This document shows, in pieces, positions 12,164-24,372 of a stretch of DNA of 64,000 nt. The position numbers and the translations under genes were made by a program. The DNA is from Plectrocnemia conspersa (taxonomy: Eukaryota; Arthropoda; Insecta; Trichoptera; Polycentropodidae), in NCBI GenBank assembly GCA_009617715.1, contig VTFK01000043.1:62001-126000 (forward strand). The letters run 5' to 3'. The notes below the pieces were generated by a model, which had not been told where the DNA came from, did no database searches, and saw only the letters and a list, made by a program, of their open reading frames with translations. Within the stretch, counting starts at the first letter, position 1. Each line of letters starts with the position of its first letter.

Positions 12164-12949
12164 GTAAGCTTTCACATTTTTGAATATTTTTAGTTATAAT
12201 ATGTACGCAGAAAAGATTTAATGAATGTAATAAAAATAATAATGAACGTCTAGAAGCAAATTTAATTACGTACATCGCATTTATACGAAATTAAATATAT
12301 ATACGAAAAAATATATTAAAAAGGAATACAGATAATTAAAAAAAAATACATTTTCCAGAAGTGTGATAAAAAGGATCGTTTGCTTGCGATCTTAGGAAAA
12401 TAATTTTTCAAAAAATGTTAAAAAATTTGTTTTTTTCACACACTATATGTATATTAAAATTATTTATTAAATATAATTACATATATGTTTCCCTGGTTTA
12501 TATTTAGCGATATCGGCACGCTTGATGGTATGAATGAAGATGTTTAACGATTTTTTTTCATTGGTGGGCACCGGTGCTCACAATGGCACAATGGCATACT
12601 AGAGTTAACTTAACGTGTTAATACTATTGACACTTTTAATTAGTAGAATTCTTTAAAAATTGTGTTAAGATAAATGTAAATTTTACCAAATAGGTAATTC
12701 TTAATTTTGAAAAAATTAGTGATGTTCTAATATAAATTATTTTATTTTAATGAAGATTTTAAATTGGTTTAATATTATTGTTTTTATCAGAATTTATTAG
12801 ATTTTACATAATTTTATATGTAGTTTGCAAATTTTATTTTTTTCAGTTTTTGTTTAAAACAGAAAACAAATACTTTTTAGAAATTTAGAAATTACACTTT
12901 GTAAATCTTTTTGTTCCATTTTCATTTAGTTGAAAATAAATATAAGTTG
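12164..12949. other. Non-coding AT-rich stretch
   Basis: Low-complexity DNA after the candidate exon. If that exon is real, this is its downstream intron. Nothing else recognised. Confidence 0.4.
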
Positions 12950-12950
12950 T

Positions 12951-13045
12951 GGGTTACACCTATATGATTTAACACACAATTTAAAAATAAATTAATGTTT
13001 TGGGTTTACACCTATATGATTTAACATACAATTTAAAAATAAAAA
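12951..13045 (+). repeat. Tandem duplication, ~51-bp period
   Basis: GGGTTACACCTATATGATTT plus AACACACAATTTAAAAATAAA (12951-12991) recurs with three small differences at 13002-13043. It is a recent local duplication and not part of any recognised element. Confidence 0.85.
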
Positions 13046-16000
13046 AATAGAAGTTTTTTTCGCGAGAACTTCTCAAGAAAAATTTCAAATCCAGAAGTTT
13101 CATATAGCCTTTTTATCGTTGAAAATTAAATTGAAGTTTTTAAAGAAATATTTTTAAATGTTTACAACTACTGAATTTTTCACACCACTGTATAAAAAGG
13201 CTATGTCTGTGTTAAAAGTTTAAAAATATGCACGCTTTCTTTAAAACTTTTAATAGGAAATATTTTAATGGTAAAAAATTGTTCACGATTTTCTTAGCAT
13301 ATCTATTATTTTTATCTTTGCTTTGAAAAACTAAGTCTGACGGTAATAATCAGATTAAAAAATTTCGTTTTTATACAACAGATTGTGAAAATCAATGGGG
13401 GCTTTTCACATTTTTTTTCTTCACTGAACACTTTTTAAAAAGTTATTTAAATATGATTTATTAAATAAAATAGTTCACCATTGTTCAAGATCTTTTATAT
13501 TTTTGTTACAATGAATATCGAAATAAGTAATAATCATTTAAATATAATATTCTACTTTATATTGGATTAGACTTACTGTTACAACCGTTTTCTTTATTCG
13601 CATTCGACATCGCCGCCTGACACTAGCACCTGAAGTGCATCTGTATATTGGTATATAAATTAACTATAGTGATTAATATATATTTAAAAATCAATTGATC
13701 ATTATATTTTTGTTTTTTTCTCATTTTTATTATCTCACAAATGTAAAATTTAAATAAATTTGCGCTCACTCGTGCATAGTTGAAATTTAATTAAAGTCCG
13801 CTTAAGTAATAGTTTATACTAGATAAAATTCAATTTGATTACTATTTAGTACTTGTGTATTTATCACGTTGTAACGAATTTGGCTAGCCTTTCATATTGC
13901 AATGAAATATTTTAATAAATATATTAAATAATTTTACCATATCTAACAAAATAGTTTGTGAAAGATATGGTTTGATGACTATGGGACGAATAATGTAGAC
14001 TATCAGGCAAGATTTGGTATGTCTAAAATAAAAATATGTTGCACTACCGTCTAACCTTAATATTGACAATTTATATATACTTTATAAATGGGGCCCACTA
14101 ATAAAAAAAACGTAAAGTGTTGCTAATTCCGAACTAAATTTTGTTAATGAGGTATTTTCACATTCAAAAAGTATCTGTCAGAATTCTGAAAACTACGAAA
14201 GGCTTAGGATAATTAAAAAAATATTTTTCATTTTTAAGTGTGAATATTTTATTCAATGTAGAGTATTTGATTGATTATTTAAATTATATATTACATGTAT
14301 TTAGTACATAGACATATTTTACAGTTGAGAATTGCGTTACCGAACACTTGGCAGTGCTAATTATTTCTGAGACTACAGAAATAATCTCTCCATTACTTTA
14401 CTGTTACATGTAAATCATTCATTGTGAGTAATTATCTTTTCTTTAATTTTATAACATAAGTTTTAACCTGAAAAACATGAAAAAATATTGCCCTCTTTTT
14501 TTAATTTAATAGGAAATTGCAAAGCAATACTTATAGTGGGATACAAATTTAATATCAAAGGTTTCGCGTTACTTCAGTCGCAGCAATATGAAAATGGCCG
14601 TGTCAATTCCTTTCCGAGGTTCATTCAGTGATCCGTATTTTCTCAGAAAAGCTGCATTGCTAACTTGTATTTGTTTATAGCGTTATGAACAGGTATTAAA
14701 GCAAACAAAAATAACACTAATTATATAAAAACAAAGATCATATTTTTTTATTAAAATATAATTTCTGACAGCCCTGTCGTTTATGGAAAATAAATATTTA
14801 ACTTATAAATATCTAACGTTTGCACTTAAAAGCCTATTCGCAACTTTACGAAGCAATTATCAAAACAATATTAATACGAGCGAATAGATTTTCCCTTTGC
14901 GAAATCGTCTTTATTTGTTTGCCTATAAAATTAATTCGCTTAGTCGAAATTCAAGAGAGGGCTAACTTCGCGATGGGTAATTCACTTAGCCGTGATTCAA
15001 ACTGTAAGATTCAGATTATTACTCGACCCACCGAATGGCACCGACTCTTTCGGCCCTAGCCCCAAACCCCACTGAAAACCCTGTTCGAATTGTGTATAAA
15101 TTTGCTATTTATTTTAACCGTCCACAAATCAAATATTGGCGCATGGATCAGCCAGCGATATGGGCCGACCTTTTAAATTAGATTGATTAGCTTGTTTAAA
15201 AATGCAAATTTAAACCCTTGCGCACTGCCCGAAACTGTATTAGTTTTGTACTTATAACAATTTTAATTGAGATAAAGGACTAAGCGAAAGACCCATCACG
15301 TTTTATCGTATGTATGTTGTTGGGATTGAGCGAAATGCTTTAATTAAAATTTTCAATGATAACATCAATTCAAAGAATACTTTTAAAATATGCGATTTAA
15401 TATTATGCTAGCAATTTATATTTTAACTAAAGCTATATATATTTATAAATATATATTCTGATTTACCCATGATTGGACACAGCTTTGCGATGATCACAAA
15501 GTGGTGGGCCATGAATGCCATTCACTGAATAGAATTACACCCTCGAATCCCTCCGGTCGGCCTGAGGTGCGTTCCGGCGCGTGCCGGCATGTTCCGGCGA
15601 CAAACGAACGAGTGTTTGCAGCCTCCCCCCGGAAACAATGGCGGAAAACTCGTAGACACTGAAAGAACATCGCTGAATTTTATTTGAACGCTATCCCTCG
15701 CGAGTTTTATCCAGCAAAGCGTACGATCTTTATTTTTATCGCAAACGTACAAATAAGCCTGAATTTGCACATATTATTTGAGTATTAGGTTTGGGTTTTT
15801 ATCAAAACCCTATAAGTATTTATTTAATATGTATGTTTATAGAATAGGGTCCTGTATATATAATGTTATATTTTGTAAAAAAAATGCACACACTTGTATA
15901 TATTAGGTGTATATAAAAAAACTCTCGAGCTATTGTTCTAATCTAATATTTACACTCCAGAAATTATATTAAACTTATTAATTTATAATTTATAAATATT

Positions 16001-18342
16001 ATTTGTAAAAATAATAATAAGAAACAAACCTATAACTTTATCGAATTTAAATATTTTACATTGTAAAAATGCAGTCATAGTTTTAGTTTCTCGGATGTGC
16101 ATAAAAAGAGTGCTATATAAAAATAACCTTTTACTTGGGTATAAGTGTCTCATTATTCTTGTAGCATCAAAAGCTCACAAATGATCATATAAAGTTTAAC
16201 TGCTTTGCACATTAGGATGATAATGTAACCTTGAAATATACATCGTTTATTTATGGGCTTGTAGTTTTCTTTAGACAAATTTATAAGCATTTAAAATACG
16301 TTATGATTTCATTTAGACTCCAAATTGTGATATTTTACAAAAATAAATAAAAATATTACAAAGTGTTGTTCAACAAATTAGCAGCAATGGCATTAGATGA
16401 TTTATTAATTATCGATAAATGTCAAAAATAATTCAAATTCTGGACCAGCAAAGATAGACGATGATGTCCTGGCTTTAGAAATGGAAACACATTCTATTCA
16501 AACTATTTATGAGCTGGCGTAGAAATTAAATCAGTCTGTTTTAACTGTGCATAGAAACACAGATAAGGTGTATGAATTTCAAACGAATTGAGCGAAAAAA
16601 ATAAGTCGGCGCGTATTTGCATATCCTTGATCTTGATAACCGTAGATATTAAATTAGTATTGTACGACAACAATCGTGTTAGAAGACAGTCATTATCCAA
16701 AGAACAAATAGCAAATTTAACCCTGAAACCTGGGCTCATTGTGAAAAATTGTGGGATTGCAAAAATAAATTGTCTTATGCAACACTTAAACCTTACCAAA
16801 CTACGTCACTTTTTTTTTATAATTTAATTTTGCATATTATGATTAGAAATTCAGCATGGTTTATGTATATATATATATATATGGCACGTTTCCATTGTGT
16901 AGATATTTGGTTTCAAAAATATTCGGTCATTTAATTGGTTTTTAAATGGTGACTTTATGTAATTCTGAATAAGCAGTAAAATATTTCTCACGTTGTTTTT
17001 TTCTGCATTATTTTGCATAATAAATATTTAAAAATGGAAGCTTATAGATATTATTCTACATTAGTTCATAGCTCAATCTCTGGACAAACCTTACATAAAA
17101 TTGCTGTATCAAACCTTTTTTCAGTGCACGTGCTCGCATAGTTTGTCACGATAAGAAGTCCATTAGAAATAGAAAAGAAACACGCTTCCCGCTGTTCGCA
17201 CACGTATATTTAGATTCAGTTTGGCATTCGGCCATTGTCAGGCAACTCGACCGATTCGGCACGTCTGTTTGCGGTTGGTCCATTATCGGATGCTGGAGAT
17301 AATATTTCCAGATGCACGAGGCGATTATTATCGCCCGTTATACACTGCAGGGCGAATATACTGCAGTACTCGGGTGACTTTAAAAATAAGTTTTCATTTC
17401 TTCACAAAAATATACACATTCTTATTTTAAAATAGAATAATAATTTTGGTACATCCTGTATTTATGAATAAGTTTACGCTATGCTTATTTACGTTCATAT
17501 TTGATATGCCAAGTCTATTTAAATATTTTCGCATCACCTTTTCAAATTTTCGCACCTCACCTCAGTTGGCACTCGAAGCATCAGTGACTAATATAGCGCA
17601 TATTTTCTTTGTATCTATATTTATAAAGTCATTTGCCGAAATATGTGTTTATTAATAGACAAGTACAATAAACTTCCTCGATTATTTTATTTAAAGAGTA
17701 AAATAAATTAATACATCAAATAATTTATCCTAAATTGAATTAAATGTAACTTGACTCCAAAGCAACATATTTCATACATTATATAATGTTTAACTATAAA
17801 TTAGTAATAATAGTATAGTATGATATATGAGTTTGCCATATTATCAATATTTATATGTTTATTTTTTATTTTTAAATTTATTTACCAAATGTTTTTAAAA
17901 AAATTATGGTAAAAACATAGTATTTTTATCGTATATTTCATTTATTTGTAATTCAGCAAATTGGATGTTTTATTTATATCTATTTTTTTCATTACTGGTA
18001 TGATTTTGAAATACCTTATCAAAGGTATTTTTTCATATATCTTATCAAAGTGTAGGGTATCTATAATTAAGTCACAGTATAATATCGAGTTGCGGATAAT
18101 CCATGGAGTATTTGACGCAATTTTTATTGAAAATGTTTACTGCGTTTGATGTTTTATTGGCAACGAATGGTAAATATCTATTCTTTAGCTATTCTGAAGC
18201 AAACAATATTAAAGGTTTATCACACAACTTATTTTAATTATAAAAAAATTATATAAAATTCAACGTGGGACTTTTTAAAAAAATTAATTTTAGTGAAACT
18301 GTTATTGCTATTGAATTTTCTTTTTATTATAAAACATTACTT
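13046..18342. other. Non-coding stretch with GC-elevated islands
   Basis: AT-rich background with islands at about 14560-14680, 14800-15200, 15480-15780 and 17100-17400. The first holds a 30-codon frame (ATG at 14588, TAG at 14680; MKMAVSIPFRGSF...), with no motif beyond a hydrophobic C-terminal run. A TA-dinucleotide run lies at about 16866-16881. AAATACCTT-ATCA-AAGGTATTT near 18009-18030 is a 9-bp inverted repeat. Other open frames here show no conserved features. Confidence 0.45.
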
Positions 18343-18740
18343 CGAGGCTTTTAGTGGGATTTGCAGTAACCATTTTTCAATAACTTGAATTTTCTTATGC
18401 AGTCTATCTACCGCTTGATGGGGATTTTTATAGGAGCATAAAATGACGGTGTCGTCAGCGAATAGAGCGGTGATATAGTTTTATGTGGTTTGATTGAAAA
18501 TTTACTCGTAAATAACGTAAATAAAACGGGTTTTAAATTTTAACTTTCACGAATTTTATATATTTTTATAAGTATCAGTAAAGGCACTAGAAAAATTAAT
18601 TTAAATATAGTGTATGCATACCAAACAAGATCAAAAGCTTGAGCAATATCAAATACCATTACTCCTGTGAAAATTTTCCTGGCAAAGCTCTTGAGGATAT
18701 GTTCACAACTCGATTTAGTTAGTCGATTGTGAAATGAGAG
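18343..18740 (-). mobile_element. Jockey-clade LINE reverse transcriptase remnant, family B
   Basis: Read on the minus strand, the segment carries reverse-transcriptase landmarks in order. These are GVMVFDIAQAFDLVWY (domain with the first catalytic aspartate), a PVLFTLFTS stretch, then ITALFADDTVIL with an intact FADD catalytic box (about 18451-18465), followed by a helix-rich ...VIEKWLLQIPLKA segment. This order is diagnostic of non-LTR retrotransposons of the Jockey group. The copy is dead: it has frameshifts, stops, and a deletion that removed the GVPQG motif expected between the first two landmarks. The sequence differs clearly from the family at 19.4 kb, so it represents a separate family. 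Only a few hundred bases of an element that is normally several kilobases long remain. Confidence 0.85.
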
Positions 18741-19399
18741 CAGCTAAATCTAAATGTTAATGAGATTCTTATATTATATACGATTATGTAGTTAATTTGT
18801 TTTGTGTTTTAATACATTTTAGTACAACTCAAACAGTGTTTAATAACAGGTTAATAAAAACCCTAGAGGGTGCTATTATATGTATAATATAACATTTAAA
18901 ACTGTTTTATGCTATATAAATGTATCTTGACTAAGCTATATACTTTTGTGAAGGTTATAATTAACTTTTTATTTTTTCACACGTGATACCTAATTAATTT
19001 TTTATTGATTATTGTAACACTTGCTATGTCAAAAAAACGTCAATTATATTGCTTATTGATTCATTTATACAGCATAAAAATGGCAACGACTACAATGCAT
19101 TATATGTTGCAATATATTTTTAACATTTAATCTTAAACTGGAAAAGTTGTTAGTGAATTTCAATCAGTATGATGGTTAAGCTACAGGATATAGTCCTAAT
19201 ATCTTGAAATTTAAAAAATCAAGATTGTATACCAGCAATATTATAACACAATTTGCCATTGCAGCAGTTTAAAAGTCCTTTTTATATGTGCTTATTAAAT
19301 AGCATATCTGTGGGCTTAAAAATATTATATAATAACTAAAGAATTAGTAAAACCATGTCCATTAGATATTAAGAAATTTCTATTAGGTTCTGAAGCATA
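18741..19399. other. Non-coding AT-rich stretch between LINE fragments
   Basis: No reverse-transcriptase similarity could be read here on either strand. It is AT-rich, with scattered poly-A. Confidence 0.4.
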
Positions 19400-20045
19400 A
19401 AATAAAATTCAATGTGATTCGATCGCGCATTTAAGATCTCTGTGATGATATTTTACTGCAAATAATAAAATTTAATCAAGCCAGTCCTCTTAAAGTATTT
19501 AACTGGACGAGTCATCTGAGGACAAGTAAATCCAGTGTAAATCAGACATGGATTCATTTAGTTTCATTAGCTCTGATTCGACATTTAAAGAGTTAAGCTT
19601 GTACTTTTGAGAAATGATCTTGTAGTCTCTTCGATGCTATTTTTGAGTCAGTATCAGACACTATTATTGTGTTGTCGTCGGAAAATATAGCAATTTTTGT
19701 TGAGTATGTCTGAGGTAGATTTATCGAGTATAACAAATATAGCATCGATCCAAAAACATTGCCCTGAGGCACACCCGATGATATTTAGTAACGTTTTCTG
19801 TTGATTTTTTTTAACTTACTTTGGAAGTATTTATTAATTATTAAAAAGATGTTGTCTGGAAGCAATATCTTAATTTTGTGAAATAGTCCAGGGTGCCACA
19901 CTTTGTCAAAAGCCTGAGTTATAATATATCTAAGAATACGGCTGGAGCAATATTTTTTATTTTGAAAGTTTTCATTGATTTAAGTTTCTCTATTTTAAAA
20001 TGTTTCTTTTTTAAGCCAAATTGTTGATTAGATTATTATTTTTAA
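19400..20045 (-). mobile_element. Jockey-clade LINE reverse transcriptase remnant, family A copy 1
   Basis: The minus strand reads, with stops and frameshifts, through most of a reverse-transcriptase palm. From high to low coordinate: a QFGLKKKH-like start, PAVFLDI, TQAFDKVWHPGLFHKIK, then GVPQGNVFGSMLYLLYSINLP, AIFSDDNTIIVS (catalytic box as FSDD, about 19675-19690), and a KCRIRANETK thumb-side segment. GVPQG followed by FxDD and then RIRxNETK is the standard Jockey-clade order. The nucleotide sequence is close to 52000-52300 (about three quarters identical by eye), so both belong to one family. No poly-A tail or target-site duplication could be fixed. The copy is inactive. Confidence 0.9.
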
Positions 20046-22735
20046 TAATATAGATAAGTACGATTTATTATTTTTTAATTTGAAGCAAACAATTTTTGTA
20101 TAGTCACATATACATATGTATGTATGTACATCTAATACATATTCTCTCCTTCTCAGTGCATACAATGTATATTGCATCCAACGTGAAAATCCCTAACAGA
20201 AAACCGTAAAGTATATTTGTGCAGCTCAAGCCCACAAAGCAATAGACCACCTAGGTCTCATCTCTAGCTAGCCCAGAGGCACCACCGAATGAATGGGATA
20301 TATTTGATCAGGCCGGTCTGTGGTTTATCCACGTGAAAATTACCGTGCCGCACCGTTATTTGATATCGTCCAATTAGCACAGTTGTTTTGTGTATCTTTG
20401 CATTTCGTTTTAAAGTTAATAACAGTACTATTTAGTTATTTAGTATATTACTAGGAGCTATTTAATTCGCAGGCAGCTCACGTGTGATTGCGAGTTGTGC
20501 GGGTTTCAAAATGCTAACAATGCAAACTCGTCATTGGAAGAATCTTAAGATGGTAATAATACAAAGGATATGCGTGCTAGTTTAAATTTTGTGTAAAGTA
20601 AGCAAAGCCAAGAGCAATTATATTTTATCGTACAAATAAATTACTAAATTATCAACAGTATCGTCTAGAGCTAGGACCAAACATCTGCATAAATTTATCT
20701 TTTGTGTTATTTAGATGGCTTAAATGATATTAATGCAACTGTTATTTAATTCAGAAAGTTGTATGTTACTTTAAATGCAAATATATCTTTCTAAAGGTTT
20801 CAATCAACCCAAACAAATAAAAACAATTATGTCAAAGGGTCTGAAAACTACGGCTTGCGCAACAAAATTGGCCCTCGAGCTGAAAATAGATTTGCAGAAA
20901 AGTTAAAAAGCTTAAAATGAATTTTTTATCACAACCATTTTTTGCAGAAATAAAAAAATAAGGCTGTAATCAAAATTAATTGACGGGTAGCTCAAATAAA
21001 ATTATTTATTGTTGATAAATCGATATAATCGTATTTGATTGTTGCAGCCTTATTTAAATCTATCGTAATTATCGTATTATTAAAAGTGTTAAGCACATTG
21101 TGAGTAACATCAATATAAGTATAGATAAGTGTTACTAGTACTAGAGCTTTACGAGTCCAACCCTAATGGGCGGGCACCCAGCTTTTGACGGCCGAATGAG
21201 CGGGACCCTCCCCCCGTAGTGCTAAATATTTAATTGGAGTTTGATTAGTGTTTTTCCCGAGCGCTCGGGGAAACTTGCTTTCATTGAATGGCCTGCATTG
21301 CGTATCATCCTTGTTACAACACCACCCCCCTGATTTTTGAGAGGTGTATATGTTGCCTCAGTCGCAGCCTTGGCCTTCGGTTCCCCTCAAAGCTGAGCCC
21401 TTTGGCCATGTTTGCGTTACTTTGGTATGCTTTGTTCGTCATCAGTAGTGCCTCGCGCCCTACCTCAGACGGCCAGACCGAGAGATTTTAACCTCAAGAG
21501 TGGTCCCTCGCTCTCCCACGCTATAAACGACGAACTCCAGCGTGTGGTCGACTGGCGCGAATTAAATAACAAAGCAAATGATTTCAAAAGATTTTTTTGA
21601 CTTAACCTAATGCTTCCCAAACTTATTTCAAAAAGTCTAATAAAACTGCAAATCGTGGTCAAAGAGTTATACATATCAATAAGGAGATGATTTTACATGA
21701 AGTTTTGTTGGATTATGAAGTAAAAGGCAAATTAATGTAGTTTCATAATTATCAACTTTGCACCGATTATGAACTTATTTATCACATTTTATGACAATAT
21801 ATGTTCATCTTACTTAACAGTAACAGATTTTTATTTTTAATGAATTAAAAACTGTTTCTAAAACGTGCTATAAAATATGAAATATCGTGCTATAAAATAT
21901 AAAAATCTAAGCGCCGAAGTATTAACAGCTTCTTTAGATGCAATTTAAAACCTCCGTAATGCTACATTTAGTGTAATAAAATAAATGTGGCTCACTTATA
22001 ATAAGTATCTAAAATGTTTTGGAAAACATAAATTGTAGTCTTTTTTTCTGGAAAATCCTGGAAATATATTTATTTTATATAAATATAGATCAACCAACTC
22101 TTAAGCGGCACATGAGTTCTACGTGATCTTGAGTATTCTTATCTTGACAGGGTCTTATTTCGCTTTATGAAAAAAAGCACGAACTTTCTGGAATGCTTGA
22201 TATATTAATTTACACTGCATGACATCGTTTCAGCCACCCACGTGTTTTCTTCTCGGAATGCGTGATTTTTAACATTCACGAATGAATGAAATACGTTTTT
22301 TTTTGCTGTATTTTGGTCTGCCATATTTTTTTATCTCTCTTTCTCAAGATACACGAGTCAAGTCGGATTTTTTGATAATTTCCACACGGTCGAATATCGG
22401 ATGTCAGATCGGATGTTTTAATCGATCGGTTGTATAACGTCGGCAAATACTGAAGGCCAAATTAACCCTCAGGATCGGTCATCATCCTTTGCCAACTTTG
22501 TCTATTTCCGGAATCGGTATTGCGCCAACAATTCCCGAACGCGAATAGCACCGACCTTTGGTAATTGCACCTGAGTTTTTAAAAGTACGTCCCCAGTCGC
22601 AGCATGCGGTGACCACGCGCTCTGGCGCCAGTGGGATGTCTAATTGTTTTTTAACTGAAAGAGTTTTTAGGTCAATTTGTTTCACTTTTTTTTGAGTAGC
22701 TTACTCTTGTTCTCACATTGCGACTACTCGCAGAC
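20046..22735. other. Non-coding stretch with two GC-elevated islands
   Basis: Islands at about 20160-20500 and 21140-21580 are unusually G/C-rich for this window. The second has overlapping open frames of 62-69 codons on both strands, none with a recognisable domain. CGTGCTATAAAATAT occurs twice near 21865 and 21887. A further island at about 22190-22680 precedes the MITE. None of these can be assigned a function from sequence alone. Confidence 0.4.
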
Positions 22736-23308
22736 TTAGGCCGGTTTCACACGTGCCGGGTGGATTTGCCCGGCACCGGGCCGGCGCCGTGTAGTGGGGA
22801 TGGTGTTGTATGGGCTAGTACCTATCATTTCAGACGTGCCGGACAAATCTACCCGGCGCCGGCCCGACGCTGACTGCCGGGTTGTCGCCGGCCGCGCTCA
22901 CTAAACTGTCCGGCGCCGAGTACCGAGTTGAGTGTGGTGGGGGTAAAACTCAAACATGAACCGGGCCGTTGACAGTGATTGTGGTATCTTGTAATAAAAT
23001 ATAATATATATTCCTCGTGTTTAGGCAATAGCGGAAGAAATAGACATCGAAATTTTAATTATATTAATGTAATCTCTTTTAATTATCTTGGTAGAATACA
23101 TACAAAAATAAAAAAAAACGCGAAATGTGTGGAAAGACTTATGTGAAGCCGTTAATTCTAAATTACTGGCACCAGTTGACGGGGTATGGGTCGGGTTGGG
23201 AAGAAACCGGCCAGAAACCGGCCAGAGACCGGACACGTGTGAAAGCTTTGTAAACGGCGCCGGCCCGGTGCCGGGTGAATCCATCCGGCACGTGTAAAAC
23301 CGGCCTTA
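22736..23308. mobile_element. PIF/Harbinger-like MITE with TTA target duplication
   Basis: A 567-bp element (22739-23305) is bounded by inverted repeats. The left end is GGCCGGTTTCACACGTGCCG and the right end, read in reverse complement, is GGCCGGTTTTACACGTGCCG. Similarity runs about 55 bp inward to GGCACCGGGCCGGCGCC. Both sides carry TTA (22736-22738 and 23306-23308), the 3-bp target duplication typical of PIF/Harbinger elements. Internal copies of the same CCGG-rich motif lie at about 22835-22870 and 23200-23250, probably transposase-binding subterminal repeats. The interior is AT-rich with no transposase gene, so it is non-autonomous. The near-intact ends and TTA pair suggest a fairly recent insertion. 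Confidence 0.88.
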
Positions 23309-24180
23309 GTCAATGAATATATTCATATGGATTTTGTTTTGCCTCTTTTTCCCAAACCAAAAAGAATTTTATCGTTAGACTCAAAAATATATCTCAAATG
23401 CAGTGGTCTTAAGCAATATGTTAATATGCCTAATAATATAAAAAAAATGTTAACACCCCTCCCCTTTAATTTAATATATGCATTTGGGTTTAATGTGATT
23501 ATTGTATTAGTTGTCTATCATCACCAAATTTATCAAATTGTGGTATTATCGATTAAAGTATTACTCGTAGTTATTTTGTCACCTCAAAACAAGATCGATA
23601 TTTTAATTTATTTGCAGCTTATACATAAAATCATATTTTACATAAGTAGAACGTCACGAATTACATCAGTATGTGTATAGTTTTGCTTGACAAAGTTTCT
23701 AAAGAACTGTTGATTTAACTAAAATAAAAAATGATTACCATATTTTTTTTGCTTAAGATCGATCAAAATTTTCATTGACAGTTTATTATTTACGATTAAT
23801 ATTATCATTAGTATTTAGAATTATCGTACTTAGGTAAATTCCAGAATTTATACTAAGTTCCTATGTTCAGTATATTATATTGATTTTTTTAATTACACAA
23901 CTCCATCTGCAGTTGGTGCTACAAAGTTTGTTTAATAATTAATTTTAAAAGCACCAAAACAAAATAAAAAAGCAGGTTAATTTTAGCAATTTTTTATTTT
24001 TAGTACGCTGTTTTAAAATAATATCTTGAGGAAAAGAGACGAAATATTTACTGAAAATCGAAACTAACATTTTTTAGTTTTTTATGTATTTCTCAATTTA
24101 GAACGATACACGATTAATATAAGTATATGTAATCTAAGCTAATATTTAAAAGTGGCAGAACATCATTTGCTACATACAAT
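23309..24180. other. Non-coding AT-rich stretch
   Basis: A 117-codon plus-strand frame (23327-23680) starts next to the MITE and is hydrophobic because of A/T bias. It shows no signal peptide plus domain structure that I recognise and no conserved motif, so I treat it as a chance frame. The rest is low complexity. Confidence 0.45.
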
Positions 24181-24182
24181 AT

Positions 24183-24304
24183 ACCGTATGACCTTGTAAT
24201 GTTTGACATTGCTGGGGTTATTGTAAAATTTTAACGCTTTGGCATATTTCCCGAATTATTTAAATATAAACCGTATGACCTTGTAATGTTTGACATTGGT
24301 GGGG
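24183..24304 (+). repeat. 35-bp direct repeat, 87-bp spacing
   Basis: ACCGTATGACCTTGTAATGT plus TTGACATTGCTGGGG begins at 24183 and recurs from 24270 with a single base change (GGTGGGG). The pair is too similar for chance and too short to name. Confidence 0.85.
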
Positions 24305-24331
24305 CTATAGAATAAATTCATATTTTTTTAC

Positions 24332-24372
24332 AAGCGTATGTATTTATAAAAAAGCGTATGTATTTATAAAAA
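24332..24372 (+). repeat. 20-bp tandem duplication
   Basis: The unit AAGCGTATGTATTTATAAAA is present twice in perfect tandem. It lies about 30 bp after the 35-bp direct repeat, so this spot has undergone repeated local duplication. Confidence 0.9.

Noticed and set aside
13560..13640. Minus-strand donor-like ACA/GTAAGTC with a GC-elevated stretch upstream
   Set aside because: Two frames hit stops within the segment and no acceptor is convincing. The remaining short frame is Arg-rich, without support.
22990..23284. Antisense 87-codon frame 23284-23021
   Set aside because: It lies inside the Harbinger-like MITE and includes its terminal repeat, so it is not a transposase or host gene.
23327..23680. 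117-codon plus-strand open frame next to the MITE
   Set aside because: It is A/T-driven hydrophobic sequence rich in Ile, Leu and Val, with no motif or splice context. Long AT-rich frames like this are expected by chance.
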